Positions 7,503-15,503 of a stretch of 50,679 bases of DNA are shown here, one piece after another. Origin of the DNA: a bacterium (GTDB lineage: Bacteria; Chloroflexota; Dormibacteria; UBA8260; Bog-877); assembly GCA_021802115.1 (NCBI GenBank), contig JAKABA010000017.1, positions 1 to 50,679 on the forward strand. The letters are read 5' to 3'. The notes under the pieces are model-generated. The model had not been told where the DNA came from, searched no databases, and worked only from the letters and a program-made list of their open reading frames with translations. Position 1 is the first letter of the stretch, and each line of letters begins with the position of its first letter. Position numbers and translations under genes: made by a program.

Positions 7503-8744
7503 CTACCCGGCATCGAGGAAGCGCGCAGACTGAGCCACCTCCTTGATGTGCCAGACGGCGTCGTGGACATCGACGAACCTGGTCGTGGGGGCGGCCAGAC
7601 CGAGGCGGAGCCGGTCCGGCGCCCGGAAGTCAGCCACCACCGACCCCTCCTCGATCAGGGCCCTGCAGATGCGCTCCGCCTGGGGATGCCCGAGCGATAC
7701 CTGGGACCCGCGACGGTCAGGCGCCGGTGGGCTCATCAGTCGGAAACCCAGAGGAGCGAGCCAGGCCCGATAGCGGTCGATGAGGAGCTCGCTGAGCCTG
7801 ACGCTCTTGGCCCGGATCTCGTTGATTCCGATCTCCGCCAGCAGCCTGGCTCCCTCCTCCACCATCGCGATCCCCACCACCTGTGGAGACCCGCTCTGGA
7901 ACCGGCCGATGCCAGGGACCGGATTGTACCCCTGGCCCATGGCGAATTGGTCCTGCTGCCCGAACCAGCCCCAGATCGGTTGGCGCAGACTGAGCTGCAG
8001 CTCCCGGCGCACATAGAGCAGGGCTGGGGAGCCGGGCCCGCCGTTCAGGTACTTGTACGTGCAGCCTGCGGCCAGGTCGGTGCCTGACCGATCCAGCTCG
8101 ACCGGCACCGCTCCCACCGAGTGGCAGAGGTCCCAGAGCACGAGCGCCCCCGCCTCATGGGCCAACCGGTTGATACCTTCCATGTCCGCCATCGCCCCCG
8201 AGCGGTAGTCGACATGGGACAGGCTCACCAGCGCGGTGGTGGGGCCAAGGTGCGGCGCCAGCGCCTCCGGGGTGGGCCCGTCGACCTCGGAGAAGGCGAC
8301 GAGCCGCAGGGTCATCCCCCGCGCCCGGGCGAGCCCCTCCAGCAGGTACCGATCGGTCGGGAAGTTGCCGCGATCGGAGACGATCACGGAGCGCTCGGGG
8401 CGGGCGTCCAGCGCCGCGGTGGCGAGCTTGTAGAGATTGACGGTGGTGGCATCGCTGACCACGGTCTGGCCCGCGGCCGCCCCCAGCAGCGCCTCCCCGA
8501 CCAGGTCCCCAACCCGGGCCGGCAGGTCGATCCAGGCGTCCCATGCCCGCACCAGCTTGGCGGCCCACTCCTCGTGGAGCAGGCGCTCAACGCGTTCAAC
8601 CGTACTTCGGGGGGGCATGCCCAGCGAGTTGCCATCGAGGTAGATGGGCCGATCCCCAGTTCTGAGGAAGCGATCACGGGCCCAGGCGATGGGGTCCTCC
8701 TGATCCAGCCGCACCGCCTCCGCGCGCGAACCCGCCTCAGCCAC
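7503..8744 (-). CDS. kynU: Kynureninase
   Basis: PLP enzyme that cleaves L-kynurenine to anthranilate and alanine in tryptophan breakdown. At 413 residues it is the normal family length. Signatures include YLDGNSLGMPP near the N-terminus, the PLP-phosphate region SDATTVNLYK, the aspartate segment LVLWDLCHSVGA, the Schiff-base Lys231 in CTYKYLNGGPG, and WGWFGQ plus RFQSGSP. It starts with GTG 30 nt downstream of the nitrobindin gene on the same strand, so the two are probably co-transcribed. No other kynurenine-pathway gene is in the window. Confidence 0.93.
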   Translation of the reverse strand: MAEAGSRAEAVRLDQEDPIAWARDRFLRTGDRPIYLDGNSLGMPPRSTVERVERLLHEEWAAKLVRAWDAWIDLPARVGDLVGEALLGAAAGQTVVSDATTVNLYKLATAALDARPERSVIVSDRGNFPTDRYLLEGLARARGMTLRLVAFSEVDGPTPEALAPHLGPTTALVSLSHVDYRSGAMADMEGINRLAHEAGALVLWDLCHSVGAVPVELDRSGTDLAAGCTYKYLNGGPGSPALLYVRRELQLSLRQPIWGWFGQQDQFAMGQGYNPVPGIGRFQSGSPQVVGIAMVEEGARLLAEIGINEIRAKSVRLSELLIDRYRAWLAPLGFRLMSPPAPDRRGSQVSLGHPQAERICRALIEEGSVVADFRAPDRLRLGLAAPTTRFVDVHDAVWHIKEVAQSARFLDAG

Positions 8745-8774
8745 CGCGCAGCTGCCCGCGGGCTCTCGACTCGG

Positions 8775-9257
8775 TCACCGGTCCACGCGCTCCAGGGTGG
8801 CGGCGACGTGAGCGACCGGGACGCCGCCTCCGACTGCGATGTCGACCCGGTCGTGGAGGTGGCCCTGACGCCAGATGAGGCTGCGTCTGGTCTTGGAGAG
8901 CGGTCGCGCCCGCGGAGCCACCCCCAGATGGACCAGCTCCAGCTCAAGCGCATGGTCCCGCAACCGGCCGCGGTGCACCTCGGTGTATCCCGCCGGGATC
9001 GCCACCACCAGCTCGGCCTCACCGTCTTCGAACAGGCGCAGGAACCCGAGCTCGGAGTGACTGAGGGCACCGGAAGGCACCTCGACGGTGCGCTGGATGA
9101 GGCGGATCAGAGCCCGCTCCGGGATCTGCTCAAGGGTGAGGTCCTCGCGGTACTCGAACCGGCTGCCGGGATCCCACAGCCCGACTCCTCGCCCCGACCA
9201 GTGGCCGACCAGGAAGGAAAACGGGCGCACGATCTCCTCGATTGAGGCAGTGGTCAT
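8775..9257 (-). CDS. Nitrobindin-like heme-binding beta-barrel protein
   Basis: A 160-residue FABP-like barrel. The N-terminal signature PFSFLVGHWSGRGVG matches the nitrobindin G-x-W-x-G-x-G motif. His150 in VAHVAATLER near the C-terminus is the expected proximal heme ligand. Nitrobindins bind ferric heme and NO or peroxynitrite. ATG 9257 is chosen because TTGACG-N17-TAAGGT ends 7 nt upstream. It is the first gene of a two-gene operon with kynureninase, an unusual pairing. Confidence 0.82.
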   Translation of the reverse strand: MTTASIEEIVRPFSFLVGHWSGRGVGLWDPGSRFEYREDLTLEQIPERALIRLIQRTVEVPSGALSHSELGFLRLFEDGEAELVVAIPAGYTEVHRGRLRDHALELELVHLGVAPRARPLSKTRRSLIWRQGHLHDRVDIAVGGGVPVAHVAATLERVDR

Positions 9258-9264
9258 GGAGATG

Positions 9265-9293
9265 ACCTTAGGGACAGCATCCGGCAGCGTCAA
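9265..9293 (-). promoter_or_regulatory. Promoter for nitrobindin-kynU operon, leaderless
   Basis: On the minus strand TTGACG (9288-9293) and TAAGGT (9265-9270) are 17 nt apart. The ATG at 9257 follows after 7 nt, so the transcript should start at or near the initiation codon. Confidence 0.72.
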
Positions 9294-9405
9294 GCGGGCT
9301 ATCACCGCTGGCGACGGATCTGCCAGTTCCCGCGGCGCCCCGCGGAGCGGCCAGGATCGAGATTGCGGGCCAGAGCCAGCACTGGCCCGAGCTACCCTGG
9401 GGAGG

Positions 9406-10380
9406 ATGGAGATCAAGCTGCCCTCACGATCCGACCTGCTCTGGCTGCTGGCCTCGGGTCTGCCCCCGGCGGGGCCGTTCCCAATCTCCTCCACCGAGCC
9501 CGACCGTGGTCTGTTCGGACCGGGCACCGTGACCTGGCGGGTGATGCGGGAGCCGATGTTGCTGCTGGGAGCCTCGCGGGCCCTGCTCATGCAGGTGGCC
9601 CATCCGCTGGTGGCGCAGGGCGCACTGGACCACAGCGACTTCACCGCCGACCCGGTGGGGCGTTTCCAGCGCACCGTCGCCTGGGTTACCAGCGTGGTGT
9701 TCGGCACCGAGGAGGAGGCGCTGGCGGCTACCAGGACGGTCAACCGCATGCACCGAAAGGTGGAGGGAACCCTGCCGGCGGACCATGCGACCGCCAGCTG
9801 GTCCGCCGGAGCCACCTACCGAGCCCGCGACCCCGACCTCCTGCTGTGGGTGCATGCCACCCTGGTCGACTCGATGCTGGACACCCACGACAAGCTCATC
9901 GGGGGGCTCAGCCAGCGCCAGCGCGACCGCTTCGTGCGAGAGTGGGACGCCGTGCTCAAGATCATGGGGATGGCGTCGGGCACCGGCTGGTCCGGGGTGG
10001 CCGAGATGCGGGGATGGATAGATTCCCAGATCGGCTCCGGCGTTGCCCTGCCGGGGGCCGGCTCACGGTCGGTGGCGGAGGTGATCCTGGTTCCGCGGCT
10101 GGGAATGCGTGGCCCCAAGGGGCTGGCGGAGCTCACCGGCTTCATCACCGCGGGCCTGCTTCCAGAGGTGATCAGGCGGCACTACCGGATTCGTTGGAGC
10201 CCCGCCCACGAAGCCGCCCACCAGGCGCTGAGGATCTGGTTGCGATCGACCAAGACGGTGTTTCCGCGGCCGATGCGCGTCTCGCCGGTCTACGAGTTCG
10301 CGGTCGCCCGGACCGCTGGTGAGCTGGACCGGCACCCGACGCTCCTGATGAATTTGGTGAGGCAACCCCGCCTGGCCTGA
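9406..10380 (+). CDS. Oxygenase MpaB-family (DUF2236) protein
   Basis: A 324-residue member of the MpaB/DUF2236 family, heme-type proteins related to latex-clearing protein Lcp. Family landmarks are WRVMREPMLLLGASRALLMQVAHPLVAQG, cited for its central Q-x-x-H-P, then HSDF and WVHATLVDSML. The His in QVAHP and the H of WVHATL are candidate cofactor ligands. The ATG at 9406 sits 7 nt after TACCCT (9393-9398). GGGGAGG touches the ATG and is too close to work as a normal ribosome site, so a leaderless start is likely. Substrate unknown. Confidence 0.83.
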   Translation: MEIKLPSRSDLLWLLASGLPPAGPFPISSTEPDRGLFGPGTVTWRVMREPMLLLGASRALLMQVAHPLVAQGALDHSDFTADPVGRFQRTVAWVTSVVFGTEEEALAATRTVNRMHRKVEGTLPADHATASWSAGATYRARDPDLLLWVHATLVDSMLDTHDKLIGGLSQRQRDRFVREWDAVLKIMGMASGTGWSGVAEMRGWIDSQIGSGVALPGAGSRSVAEVILVPRLGMRGPKGLAELTGFITAGLLPEVIRRHYRIRWSPAHEAAHQALRIWLRSTKTVFPRPMRVSPVYEFAVARTAGELDRHPTLLMNLVRQPRLA

Positions 10381-10384
10381 GGTC

Positions 10385-10948
10385 TCAGGTCAAATCCCAG
10401 CTCACTATGGCGGGCACTCCGTGCTCCTCGCCGAGCACGGAGATGGACGCCACGGCCAGGACCAGGTGGCGGCAGCACGTGACCGGCACACCCAGGTAGG
10501 CGGCGGTGATGGCGCGGAGGATATGCCCGTGTCCGAAGAGGACCGAGTCACCATCGCTGGGGAGGTCAAGGCCGGCCAGCAGCCGAGCGGCCCGATCCAG
10601 CGCTTGCTGAGGAGTCTCGCCACCGGGGCAGCCGTCGCGCCACAGCTCCCAGCCCGGCTGCAGCGTCTCGATCTCCGCTGTGGTCAGGCCCTCATACTCT
10701 CCGTAGTCGTACTCGCGGAGTTGGGGTGCGATCTCGATCTGGCCCTCGAAGCCGGCCAGCTCTGCGGTCCGGCGGGCCCGCTGCAGCGGGCTCGAAACCA
10801 CCCGGGCGAACTCCAGCCCCGTCAGACGACCGGCCAGGGCCCGTGCCTGCTTCTCCCCCTCGGCGGTCAGAGCCACATCAGTGGTGCCGGTATGACGCCG
10901 GCTCTCGGTCCAAGCGGTGGCGCCGTGGCGGATGAGGTAGATGGACAC
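10385..10948 (-). CDS. Histidine phosphatase family protein
   Basis: A 187-residue phosphoglycerate-mutase-like phosphatase. The nucleophile motif is LIRHGATAW at the N-terminus, followed by the arginine of SSPLQRARRTAEL, the acid in LREYDYGEYEG, and the second catalytic His in LFGHGHILRA. Close relatives include GpmB/CobC-type and broad phosphatases; the substrate cannot be told. GTG 10948 is preferred over GTG 10954 because TAGACT (10957-10962, minus strand) lies 8 nt upstream of the former but only 2 nt from the latter. It converges on the MpaB gene with a 4-nt gap. Confidence 0.88.
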   Translation of the reverse strand: MSIYLIRHGATAWTESRRHTGTTDVALTAEGEKQARALAGRLTGLEFARVVSSPLQRARRTAELAGFEGQIEIAPQLREYDYGEYEGLTTAEIETLQPGWELWRDGCPGGETPQQALDRAARLLAGLDLPSDGDSVLFGHGHILRAITAAYLGVPVTCCRHLVLAVASISVLGEEHGVPAIVSWDLT

Positions 10949-11008
10949 TCCCACTGAGTCTAGGGAGCGCCAGCCGGCTTCGAGGGTCGCCGGTATACTG
11001 GGGCACCT

Positions 11009-11086
11009 CGGGAAGTAGCTCAGTCAGGTTAGAGTGCACGGTTCGGGACCGTGAGGTCGGCGGTTCGAATCCGCCCTTCCCGACCA
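11009..11086 (+). tRNA. tRNA-Pro (anticodon CGG)
   Basis: Complete cloverleaf with CCA encoded. The acceptor stem pairs CGGGAAG with CTTCCCG, followed by ACCA. The anticodon stem CACGG/CCGTG closes the loop TTCGGGA, which gives anticodon CGG (codon CCG). The T-arm contains GGTTCGAATCC. A TATACT -10 box lies at 10994-10999. Its last 19 nt form the left attachment site of the integrative element; the gene stays intact after insertion. Confidence 0.96.
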
Positions 11087-11089
11087 GGG
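11068..11089 (+). repeat. attL: 22-bp direct repeat inside tRNA-Pro 3' end
   Basis: AATCCGCCCTTC...CAGGG is identical at all 22 positions to 19084-19105. It covers the T-arm end, acceptor stem and CCA of the tRNA, the standard target of tRNA-specific tyrosine integrases. Confidence 0.92.
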
Positions 11090-11114
11090 GCTCCGACGAG
11101 CTCAGATTTTGAGA

Positions 11115-12311
11115 TCAGATGGAGTCTTGGGACAGCTCCTGAGGCGAGTTTGACACCCTATTTGACACCCTATCGGTTTCCTGCGCGCCCTCCAACAGGG
11201 CCTGCACGGCGAGCGCGGCGTCCCGACGCAGGGAATCGGAGACGTGAGAGTAGCGATCGAGGGTCATCGCCACCGTGGCGTGACCCAGCCTCTCTGAAGC
11301 CACCCGAGGATTGACCCCCGCGCCAAGCATCAAGGTCGCTGCGGTGTGCCTGGTGGCATGGAAGGGCATGTGCTCCAAGCCCGCCCGGCGGAGTAGCCGG
11401 CTCCAGCTGAGTAGCAGGCTGGAAGGGGAGATCGGTCGGCCAGTCGCCGACACGAAGACGAAGTCCTCGGGCCCTGGCGGGGTGCCATCCCCGTCCCAGG
11501 TGCTGGCCCAGGTCGTGCGGTGCAAGCCAAGCCGTCCCAACAGGTCATCGTCAATCGCCAGAGCCCGCCTGGAGCTCGACGATTTGGGTTCCGCCACCAG
11601 TGGCGCGGAGCCGCTCGGGGTGGGTTGGAGGGTGCCCCGGACGATGATCAAGCCGCGGTCAAGGTCGATGTCGCGCCACCGCAGGGCAAGCAGCTCCCCG
11701 CGCCTCAATCCAGTCTTGAGCGCCACCCGGAAGAGGAGCTCGAACTGGTGCCCGGCCGCCGCCTGGAGCACTGCTCTTACCTCGTCGAGTCCGAGGACCG
11801 CGGCTTCCTTCCTCGGCAGCCGTGGCGGGTCGACCAGGTCGGCCGGGTTGTGCCCGCACCGCCCCCACCGCACCGCGTCGCGCAGCGCCCGGTGGAGGAT
11901 GAAGTGCACCATCCTCACGGTGGCCGGCGAGAGACCTTCTCGAATCTTGGCGGCGTAGAGCTGCTGGAGGTCGTCCGGCTCCAGCCTGAGCAGTGGCCGT
12001 CCTCCCAGTGTCGGCGCGACGTGGTCGAGCATCAGCTGCCGATAGCGGCGCCACGATTGGGGGCGGAGGTTAGGCTCGACCGCCACCAGCCACGATTCGA
12101 GGAAGGTGCCGAGCCGAAGCCGGGCAGAGCCGACCCCGCGGCCCTGCGCCAGGCTTCGTTGCAAAGCCCGCAGTGCGACGATGGCCTCGCGGCGGGTCGG
12201 TCCGTACACATATCGCCGGCCCTTGCCCGGGACGGTCAGATACGCGCTCCAGCGGCCATCCTTGCGCTGGCTGACGTTGCCGTCACCCTTTCCTCTCCGA
12301 CTGCGCGGCAT
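11115..12311 (-). CDS. int: Tyrosine recombinase / integrase of the element
   Basis: A 398-residue phage-type integrase. An AP2-like arm-binding region (KDGRWSAYLTVPGKGRRYVYG) is followed by a SAM-like core-binding domain (residues about 65-150) and the catalytic domain. Numbered from ATG 12311 the active site is Arg203 (TGLRRGEL), Lys243, His318/Arg321 (HATRHT), His344 (LGHATVAMT) and Tyr354 (DRYSH), all intact. ATG 12311 has AGGGGG 9 nt upstream; a GTG at 12329 overlapping the xis stop is the alternative. It lies 28 nt from the tRNA. Its C-terminus encodes RVSN twice, the protein readout of the left tandem DNA motif. Confidence 0.95.
   Translation of the reverse strand: MPRSRRGKGDGNVSQRKDGRWSAYLTVPGKGRRYVYGPTRREAIVALRALQRSLAQGRGVGSARLRLGTFLESWLVAVEPNLRPQSWRRYRQLMLDHVAPTLGGRPLLRLEPDDLQQLYAAKIREGLSPATVRMVHFILHRALRDAVRWGRCGHNPADLVDPPRLPRKEAAVLGLDEVRAVLQAAAGHQFELLFRVALKTGLRRGELLALRWRDIDLDRGLIIVRGTLQPTPSGSAPLVAEPKSSSSRRALAIDDDLLGRLGLHRTTWASTWDGDGTPPGPEDFVFVSATGRPISPSSLLLSWSRLLRRAGLEHMPFHATRHTAATLMLGAGVNPRVASERLGHATVAMTLDRYSHVSDSLRRDAALAVQALLEGAQETDRVSNRVSNSPQELSQDSI
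11150..11173. repeat. Left arm-type site: TTGACACCCTAT in tandem
   Basis: Two head-to-tail copies of TTGACACCCTAT, 12-nt periodicity, located 60 nt inside attL and within the 3' end of int. The identical 24-nt block recurs in the same orientation at 18957-18980 near attR. Position and duplication fit binding sites for the integrase arm domain or Xis. Confidence 0.7.
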
Positions 12312-12325
12312 AGCGGACTGCCCCC

Positions 12326-12553
12326 TCACCGCTGCCGCGGCCGGCTCCAGAGATCGGCGGCCGAGAAGCCTGGGCCAACGAAGCTCTCCTCGCCAGCAAC
12401 GAACTCGACCAAGGAGCGCGCGGGGATCCGGGTCAGCCGCCCTAGCTTGACAACAGGAAGCTCTCCGCGCTGGATCATTCCGTAGACATAGGTCCGTCCA
12501 CAGCCCAGGACTGAGGCGACCTCGTTCACGTCGAGGAGCAGCTTCTCGGTCAT
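12326..12553 (-). CDS. xis: Excisionase-type helix-turn-helix protein
   Basis: A 75-residue MerR-like DNA-binding protein of the excisionase family. It reads LLLDVNEVASVLGCGRTYVYGMIQRGELPVVKLGR, where the paired helices and the GRLTRIP wing are standard. Its ATG overlaps the stop of rep (ATGA) and its stop overlaps an alternative GTG start of int, so rep, xis and int are translationally coupled. It should bend att DNA and steer the integrase towards excision. Confidence 0.88.
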   Translation of the reverse strand: MTEKLLLDVNEVASVLGCGRTYVYGMIQRGELPVVKLGRLTRIPARSLVEFVAGEESFVGPGFSAADLWSRPRQR

Positions 12554-13653
12554 CGCATCAGCTCCGACAGGCGGTCCGGACTCATCCTGAACATCCGCTC
12601 AGCACGAAGACGGTCTCGCTTGGCGTCCACCAACCCCTCGAAGTCCCTCCCCGTCTCCTGGAGGTGGCGGGTCGCAAGCGAACCCGCCGTGCGCAGCACC
12701 GCCGCCAGGTCGTCCTCGGTGGAGAGCGCCCCAAGTGCACTGGCATAGCCGATGAAGCCCCGCACCAACCTCTCCTGGGCCGCGGCCCGGACTCGCTGCC
12801 GCACCAGTGGCGATGATGGTGACCCCAGCTCGGCCCGGCGGAGCTCGCTCCAGACCGGGTCCTGGTGCCACCGGGAGCGGTTGCTGTCCTTCCCGGGACG
12901 CCGCAAAGAGATCCACCCCATCCCGTACTCCCACAGTTCCTGGCGCGATCGGAGCGCCTGCTCGAGGGTCTCCAGGCCGAACGCTCGCAGTGCCCGGCGG
13001 CGGAACTGGAACTCGACCCGCCACACGGGCTGCCCGGGGTCGCGGCCCCGCCAGATCTCCTCCTGCCAGTGCTGCTCCCTGGCCGCCATCTCCAGCGACT
13101 TGTCGTAGATGCGGCAGACCACATCACCCTTGCCGAACGTGAAGCCGGAGAAGATGCGGCCGCTGAGGTGCGCCTGCCGGGGCACCTCGAAGAGCCGGCG
13201 ACGAGTGGCCCGGCAGCTGAAGTCCGAGAGGTCCTGAGCGACAGGGACCCAACCTTGGAAGTCGCAGTACAGGTCGAGCCTCGACACCCGCAGTGGGCCC
13301 CTTGCCTCCATCACAGCCTCGTCCAACCATCCATCCACCATCGCCACAGCGGCCTCCACCCCGTAGGCGTGGATGAACGGCGAGTGCCACTGCACGAAGG
13401 CCGGCGGGAACGGGTCGACCGCGCCGAGCATCAGCTCGATCCGCGCCGAGCGCAGCCAGATCGGGTACCCCCTCCAGCCGTGCGGCTTGAGGATGAAACC
13501 CTCGGGGTTGTCGCCGAGGTCAATCAGAGACCCGTCAGCACCGGCTTCGCGGCGGAGTTCGCCCAATTCCTGGCGCAGGCCGGGGCGGAGCACCCCCGGC
13601 GCGGAGGCGTGGATGGTGTCCACTCCAGAGGTGAGGAGATGAAGCTTGCTCAT
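12550..13653 (-). CDS. Replication initiator (Rep_trans-like)
   Basis: A 367-residue protein resembling the replication initiation factor family (Rep_trans) of rolling-circle plasmids and phages. Landmarks in order are SGVDTIHAS at the N-terminus, RVSRLDLYCDFQG (acidic active-site region), SGFTFGKGDVVCRIYDKS (strand plus candidate catalytic Tyr) and VWRVEFQFRRRALRAFG. ATG 13653 is used; its ATGA overlaps the stop of the upstream ORF. It likely nicks an origin in the excised circle so the element can replicate. The assignment rests on motif order, not a database match. Confidence 0.72.
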   Translation of the reverse strand: MSKLHLLTSGVDTIHASAPGVLRPGLRQELGELRREAGADGSLIDLGDNPEGFILKPHGWRGYPIWLRSARIELMLGAVDPFPPAFVQWHSPFIHAYGVEAAVAMVDGWLDEAVMEARGPLRVSRLDLYCDFQGWVPVAQDLSDFSCRATRRRLFEVPRQAHLSGRIFSGFTFGKGDVVCRIYDKSLEMAAREQHWQEEIWRGRDPGQPVWRVEFQFRRRALRAFGLETLEQALRSRQELWEYGMGWISLRRPGKDSNRSRWHQDPVWSELRRAELGSPSSPLVRQRVRAAAQERLVRGFIGYASALGALSTEDDLAAVLRTAGSLATRHLQETGRDFEGLVDAKRDRLRAERMFRMSPDRLSELMR

Positions 13654-14129
13654 TCGATCTCGTCCTGATCTCGGAGCGATGTACTTTGCCACCAGGGTGT
13701 TACAAGCACCCCTGGTGGCTGTGGGCTGATGGAACTCCACCTGACCGGATCGGCCGGCAGGGGGCCGACCGCGATTCTGTCTGGCGGGGTCGCTCCGCTC
13801 ACGCGGGCGGGACCACACTCACTCCCGCTGAGGTCGAGTTGGGTCGGCCGCTGCCCGAAGCCGGCGGCGACTCTGGCCCTCGCGATGAAGCGGCCGAGGT
13901 TGACCCAAGCCACCCTCTCCGCTCCGGCACGAGCACCGGGCCACCCGCTCTCCGCCTCATTGGCGGCGCGGGTGGCCCGGATGGCGCGCAGGGCACAGCG
14001 GATGAGCTCCACAACCTCGACCACCCCGTTCGTGAGCCAGGCCCACCTCGATCGGGCAGCTGACTCATTCGGTGGCATCGCGCACGCGAGAGCGGCGAGC
14101 CCACGAGTGCTTCGCCCGGTCTCCGGCAT
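13650..14129 (-). CDS. Unknown protein, first gene of the rep-xis-int operon
   Basis: A 159-residue ORF from ATG 14129, which has a perfect AGGAGG 6 nt upstream and a strong promoter beyond it. Its stop overlaps the rep start (ATGA). The N-terminal half is helical and basic (SRWAWLTNGVVEVVELIRCALRAIRATRAA) and the C-terminal half Pro/Ser-rich. No family was recognised. In pSAM2-like elements an activator (Pra) or accessory replication gene occupies an early position, but there is no sequence basis for that name here. Confidence 0.6.
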   Translation of the reverse strand: MPETGRSTRGLAALACAMPPNESAARSRWAWLTNGVVEVVELIRCALRAIRATRAANEAESGWPGARAGAERVAWVNLGRFIARARVAAGFGQRPTQLDLSGSECGPARVSGATPPDRIAVGPLPADPVRWSSISPQPPGVLVTPWWQSTSLRDQDEIE

Positions 14130-14161
14130 CGCTCGCCTCCTGGTAATCCGCTGCACCGCGC

Positions 14162-14204
14162 CATGTGGTACGGTCCATTATAGCACGACCACATGCGGAG
14201 TCAA
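14162..14204 (-). promoter_or_regulatory. Strong promoter and operators of the rep-xis-int operon
   Basis: Minus-strand TTGACT (14199-14204), 16-nt spacer, TATAAT (14177-14182). A perfect 8-bp inverted repeat CATGTGGT (14162-14169) / ACCACATG (14188-14195) brackets the -10 box. The 13-mer TGGTACGGTCCAT at 14166-14178 overlaps it and recurs with 11 of 13 matches at the gntR promoter. These are the likely repressor targets. Confidence 0.75.
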
Positions 14205-14312
14205 TGGGTGCGTCAACCCCCACTCGCCCCCAGGCCCAACCCTCGGCCACTGGCTGCGGGACACCCTTTCAAATGGGCATCCCCTTGGATGGACCGGGCT
14301 CTTCCTACCCCT

Positions 14313-15098
14313 TCAGCCGCCGAGCTGAGTCCGGGGGAAGACCAGGGTTGTCAGGTCGGCTGGCAGGTGGACCTCGATGACCGCCACCACCAGAGCATCC
14401 TGCTTCATGACCCGGTACAGCTGGAGCACCGGGACCCCGTCCGGCACGGCCAAGACCCGCTTGAGGTCAGGCGCCGGCATCATCGCCTCAACGACATCCT
14501 CTCCGTCCGCCGCCGTCATCCCCCGGCTGGCGAGCAGATCGGGAAGCCACTGACCATCCAGATCCGCCTCTGTCAACCCCAGTTCCCGCTCGACCCTGGG
14601 GTGAACCCAAGCACGGCGGAGCGAGGGGATGCCCTCGGCCCCGTATCCCACCGACTCCTGCAACAGAACCGCAGTCCCTACCTCCACCTGGAGCAGACCC
14701 GATATCCAGGGAGTCGCGGGCACCCGACGCGTCGCCGGCTCGATCGGGGCGATGACCCGGAACGACCTCACGGGACCAGCTCCAGTCCGATCGCCATCCG
14801 CGGACGCCGACAAGCGGGCCGAGCTCAGCTGCGTCGCGTCCACCAGTCTCCGATCCGCCTTGGGGTCGCGCACGAAGCTGCCAGCCCCATGTTCGGCGAC
14901 CACCATCCCTTCCTGCTTCAAGAGGCCGATGGCGCTCCGCACGGTGGTCCTGGTGACCTGGTACCGGGCCATCAGCTTGCGCTCCGATGGAAAAGCCACC
15001 CCCGTCGGTAGGCGCCCCTCCGCTATGTCCTGGCGCAGGTGGTCTGCCAACTGCTGATATAGCGGCACCGGGCTGTCGCGTTCCAGGGTGGGTCTCAC
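14313..15098 (-). CDS. GntR/HutC-family transcriptional regulator
   Basis: A 261-residue repressor. The N-terminal winged helix is typical (PLYQQLADHLRQDIAEGRLPTG, PSERKLMARYQVTRTTVRSAI), followed by a UTRA effector domain (RRAWVHPRVERELG ... VLQLYRVM). GTG 15098 has GGAG 5 nt upstream and TAAACT (15108-15113) as -10. In pSAM2-type elements a GntR protein (KorSA) keeps the element integrated, and the same job is inferred here because the shared 13-mer sits at both its own promoter and that of the replication/excision operon. Effector unknown. Confidence 0.85.
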   Translation of the reverse strand: MRPTLERDSPVPLYQQLADHLRQDIAEGRLPTGVAFPSERKLMARYQVTRTTVRSAIGLLKQEGMVVAEHGAGSFVRDPKADRRLVDATQLSSARLSASADGDRTGAGPVRSFRVIAPIEPATRRVPATPWISGLLQVEVGTAVLLQESVGYGAEGIPSLRRAWVHPRVERELGLTEADLDGQWLPDLLASRGMTAADGEDVVEAMMPAPDLKRVLAVPDGVPVLQLYRVMKQDALVVAVIEVHLPADLTTLVFPRTQLGG

Positions 15099-15107
15099 AA
15101 CTGCTCC

Positions 15108-15128
15108 AGTTTAGCTGGTCCGCTCCAT
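15108..15128 (-). promoter_or_regulatory. gntR promoter with second copy of the operator 13-mer
   Basis: TAAACT at 15108-15113 (minus strand) is the likely -10. TGGTCCGCTCCAT at 15116-15128 lies just upstream of it and matches the operon operator at 14166-14178 in 11 of 13 positions, in the same orientation. Autoregulation is inferred. Confidence 0.55.
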
Positions 15129-15469
15129 CTGTGGCTCGGCCCTAACCTGACGCAGACCAACTTTGACTAAGCCGTTGGCGAATAGCCATCGTCCCGTGTG
15201 TACGGTCGGGGGGTGGTCAGAAGTTGACCCGACCAGGTGCCGGAAGGCTGTCGCGCCGGAAACTGTTTGCACCGTTCCGCTGATGGCAGTGGTCACTCGG
15301 CAAGTCATCGACCTGCGGTGGCACTGTGCCACTCCTCACTTATTCGGGAGCTTCCCAACAACCAGAGCGACCCACGTCGCGCTTTGCCAGGGTCAGAGCC
15401 TGGAGGTAACCACTTGTTTGTGGTAACGTCGAGCAGAGTAGATGTCGCGTCACAATTCAGGGTCTGCGC
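15129..15469. other. Non-coding stretch inside the element
   Basis: About 340 nt without a convincing gene on either strand. It holds a small stem ACCAC-ttgttt-GTGGT at 15409-15424 and a repeated GCCGGAA around 15239 and 15255. A replication origin for the Rep protein could lie here, but nothing in the sequence identifies a nick site. Confidence 0.3.
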
Positions 15470-15497
15470 CTGACACCGGCGGGAGTCGGCCTATGTT
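15470..15497 (+). promoter_or_regulatory. Promoter of cargo lipoprotein gene, leaderless
   Basis: CTGACA (15470-15475), 16-nt spacer, TATGTT (15492-15497), then 6 nt to ATG 15504. It fixes the start of the lipoprotein gene and matches the leaderless pattern seen on the chromosome. Confidence 0.6.
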
Positions 15498-15503
15498 CCC
15501 ACT

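Noticed and set aside
13729..14328. Plus-strand frame opposite the unknown first gene of the rep operon
   Set aside because: The minus-strand gene has AGGAGG, a near-consensus promoter and ATGA coupling; the plus frame has none of these.
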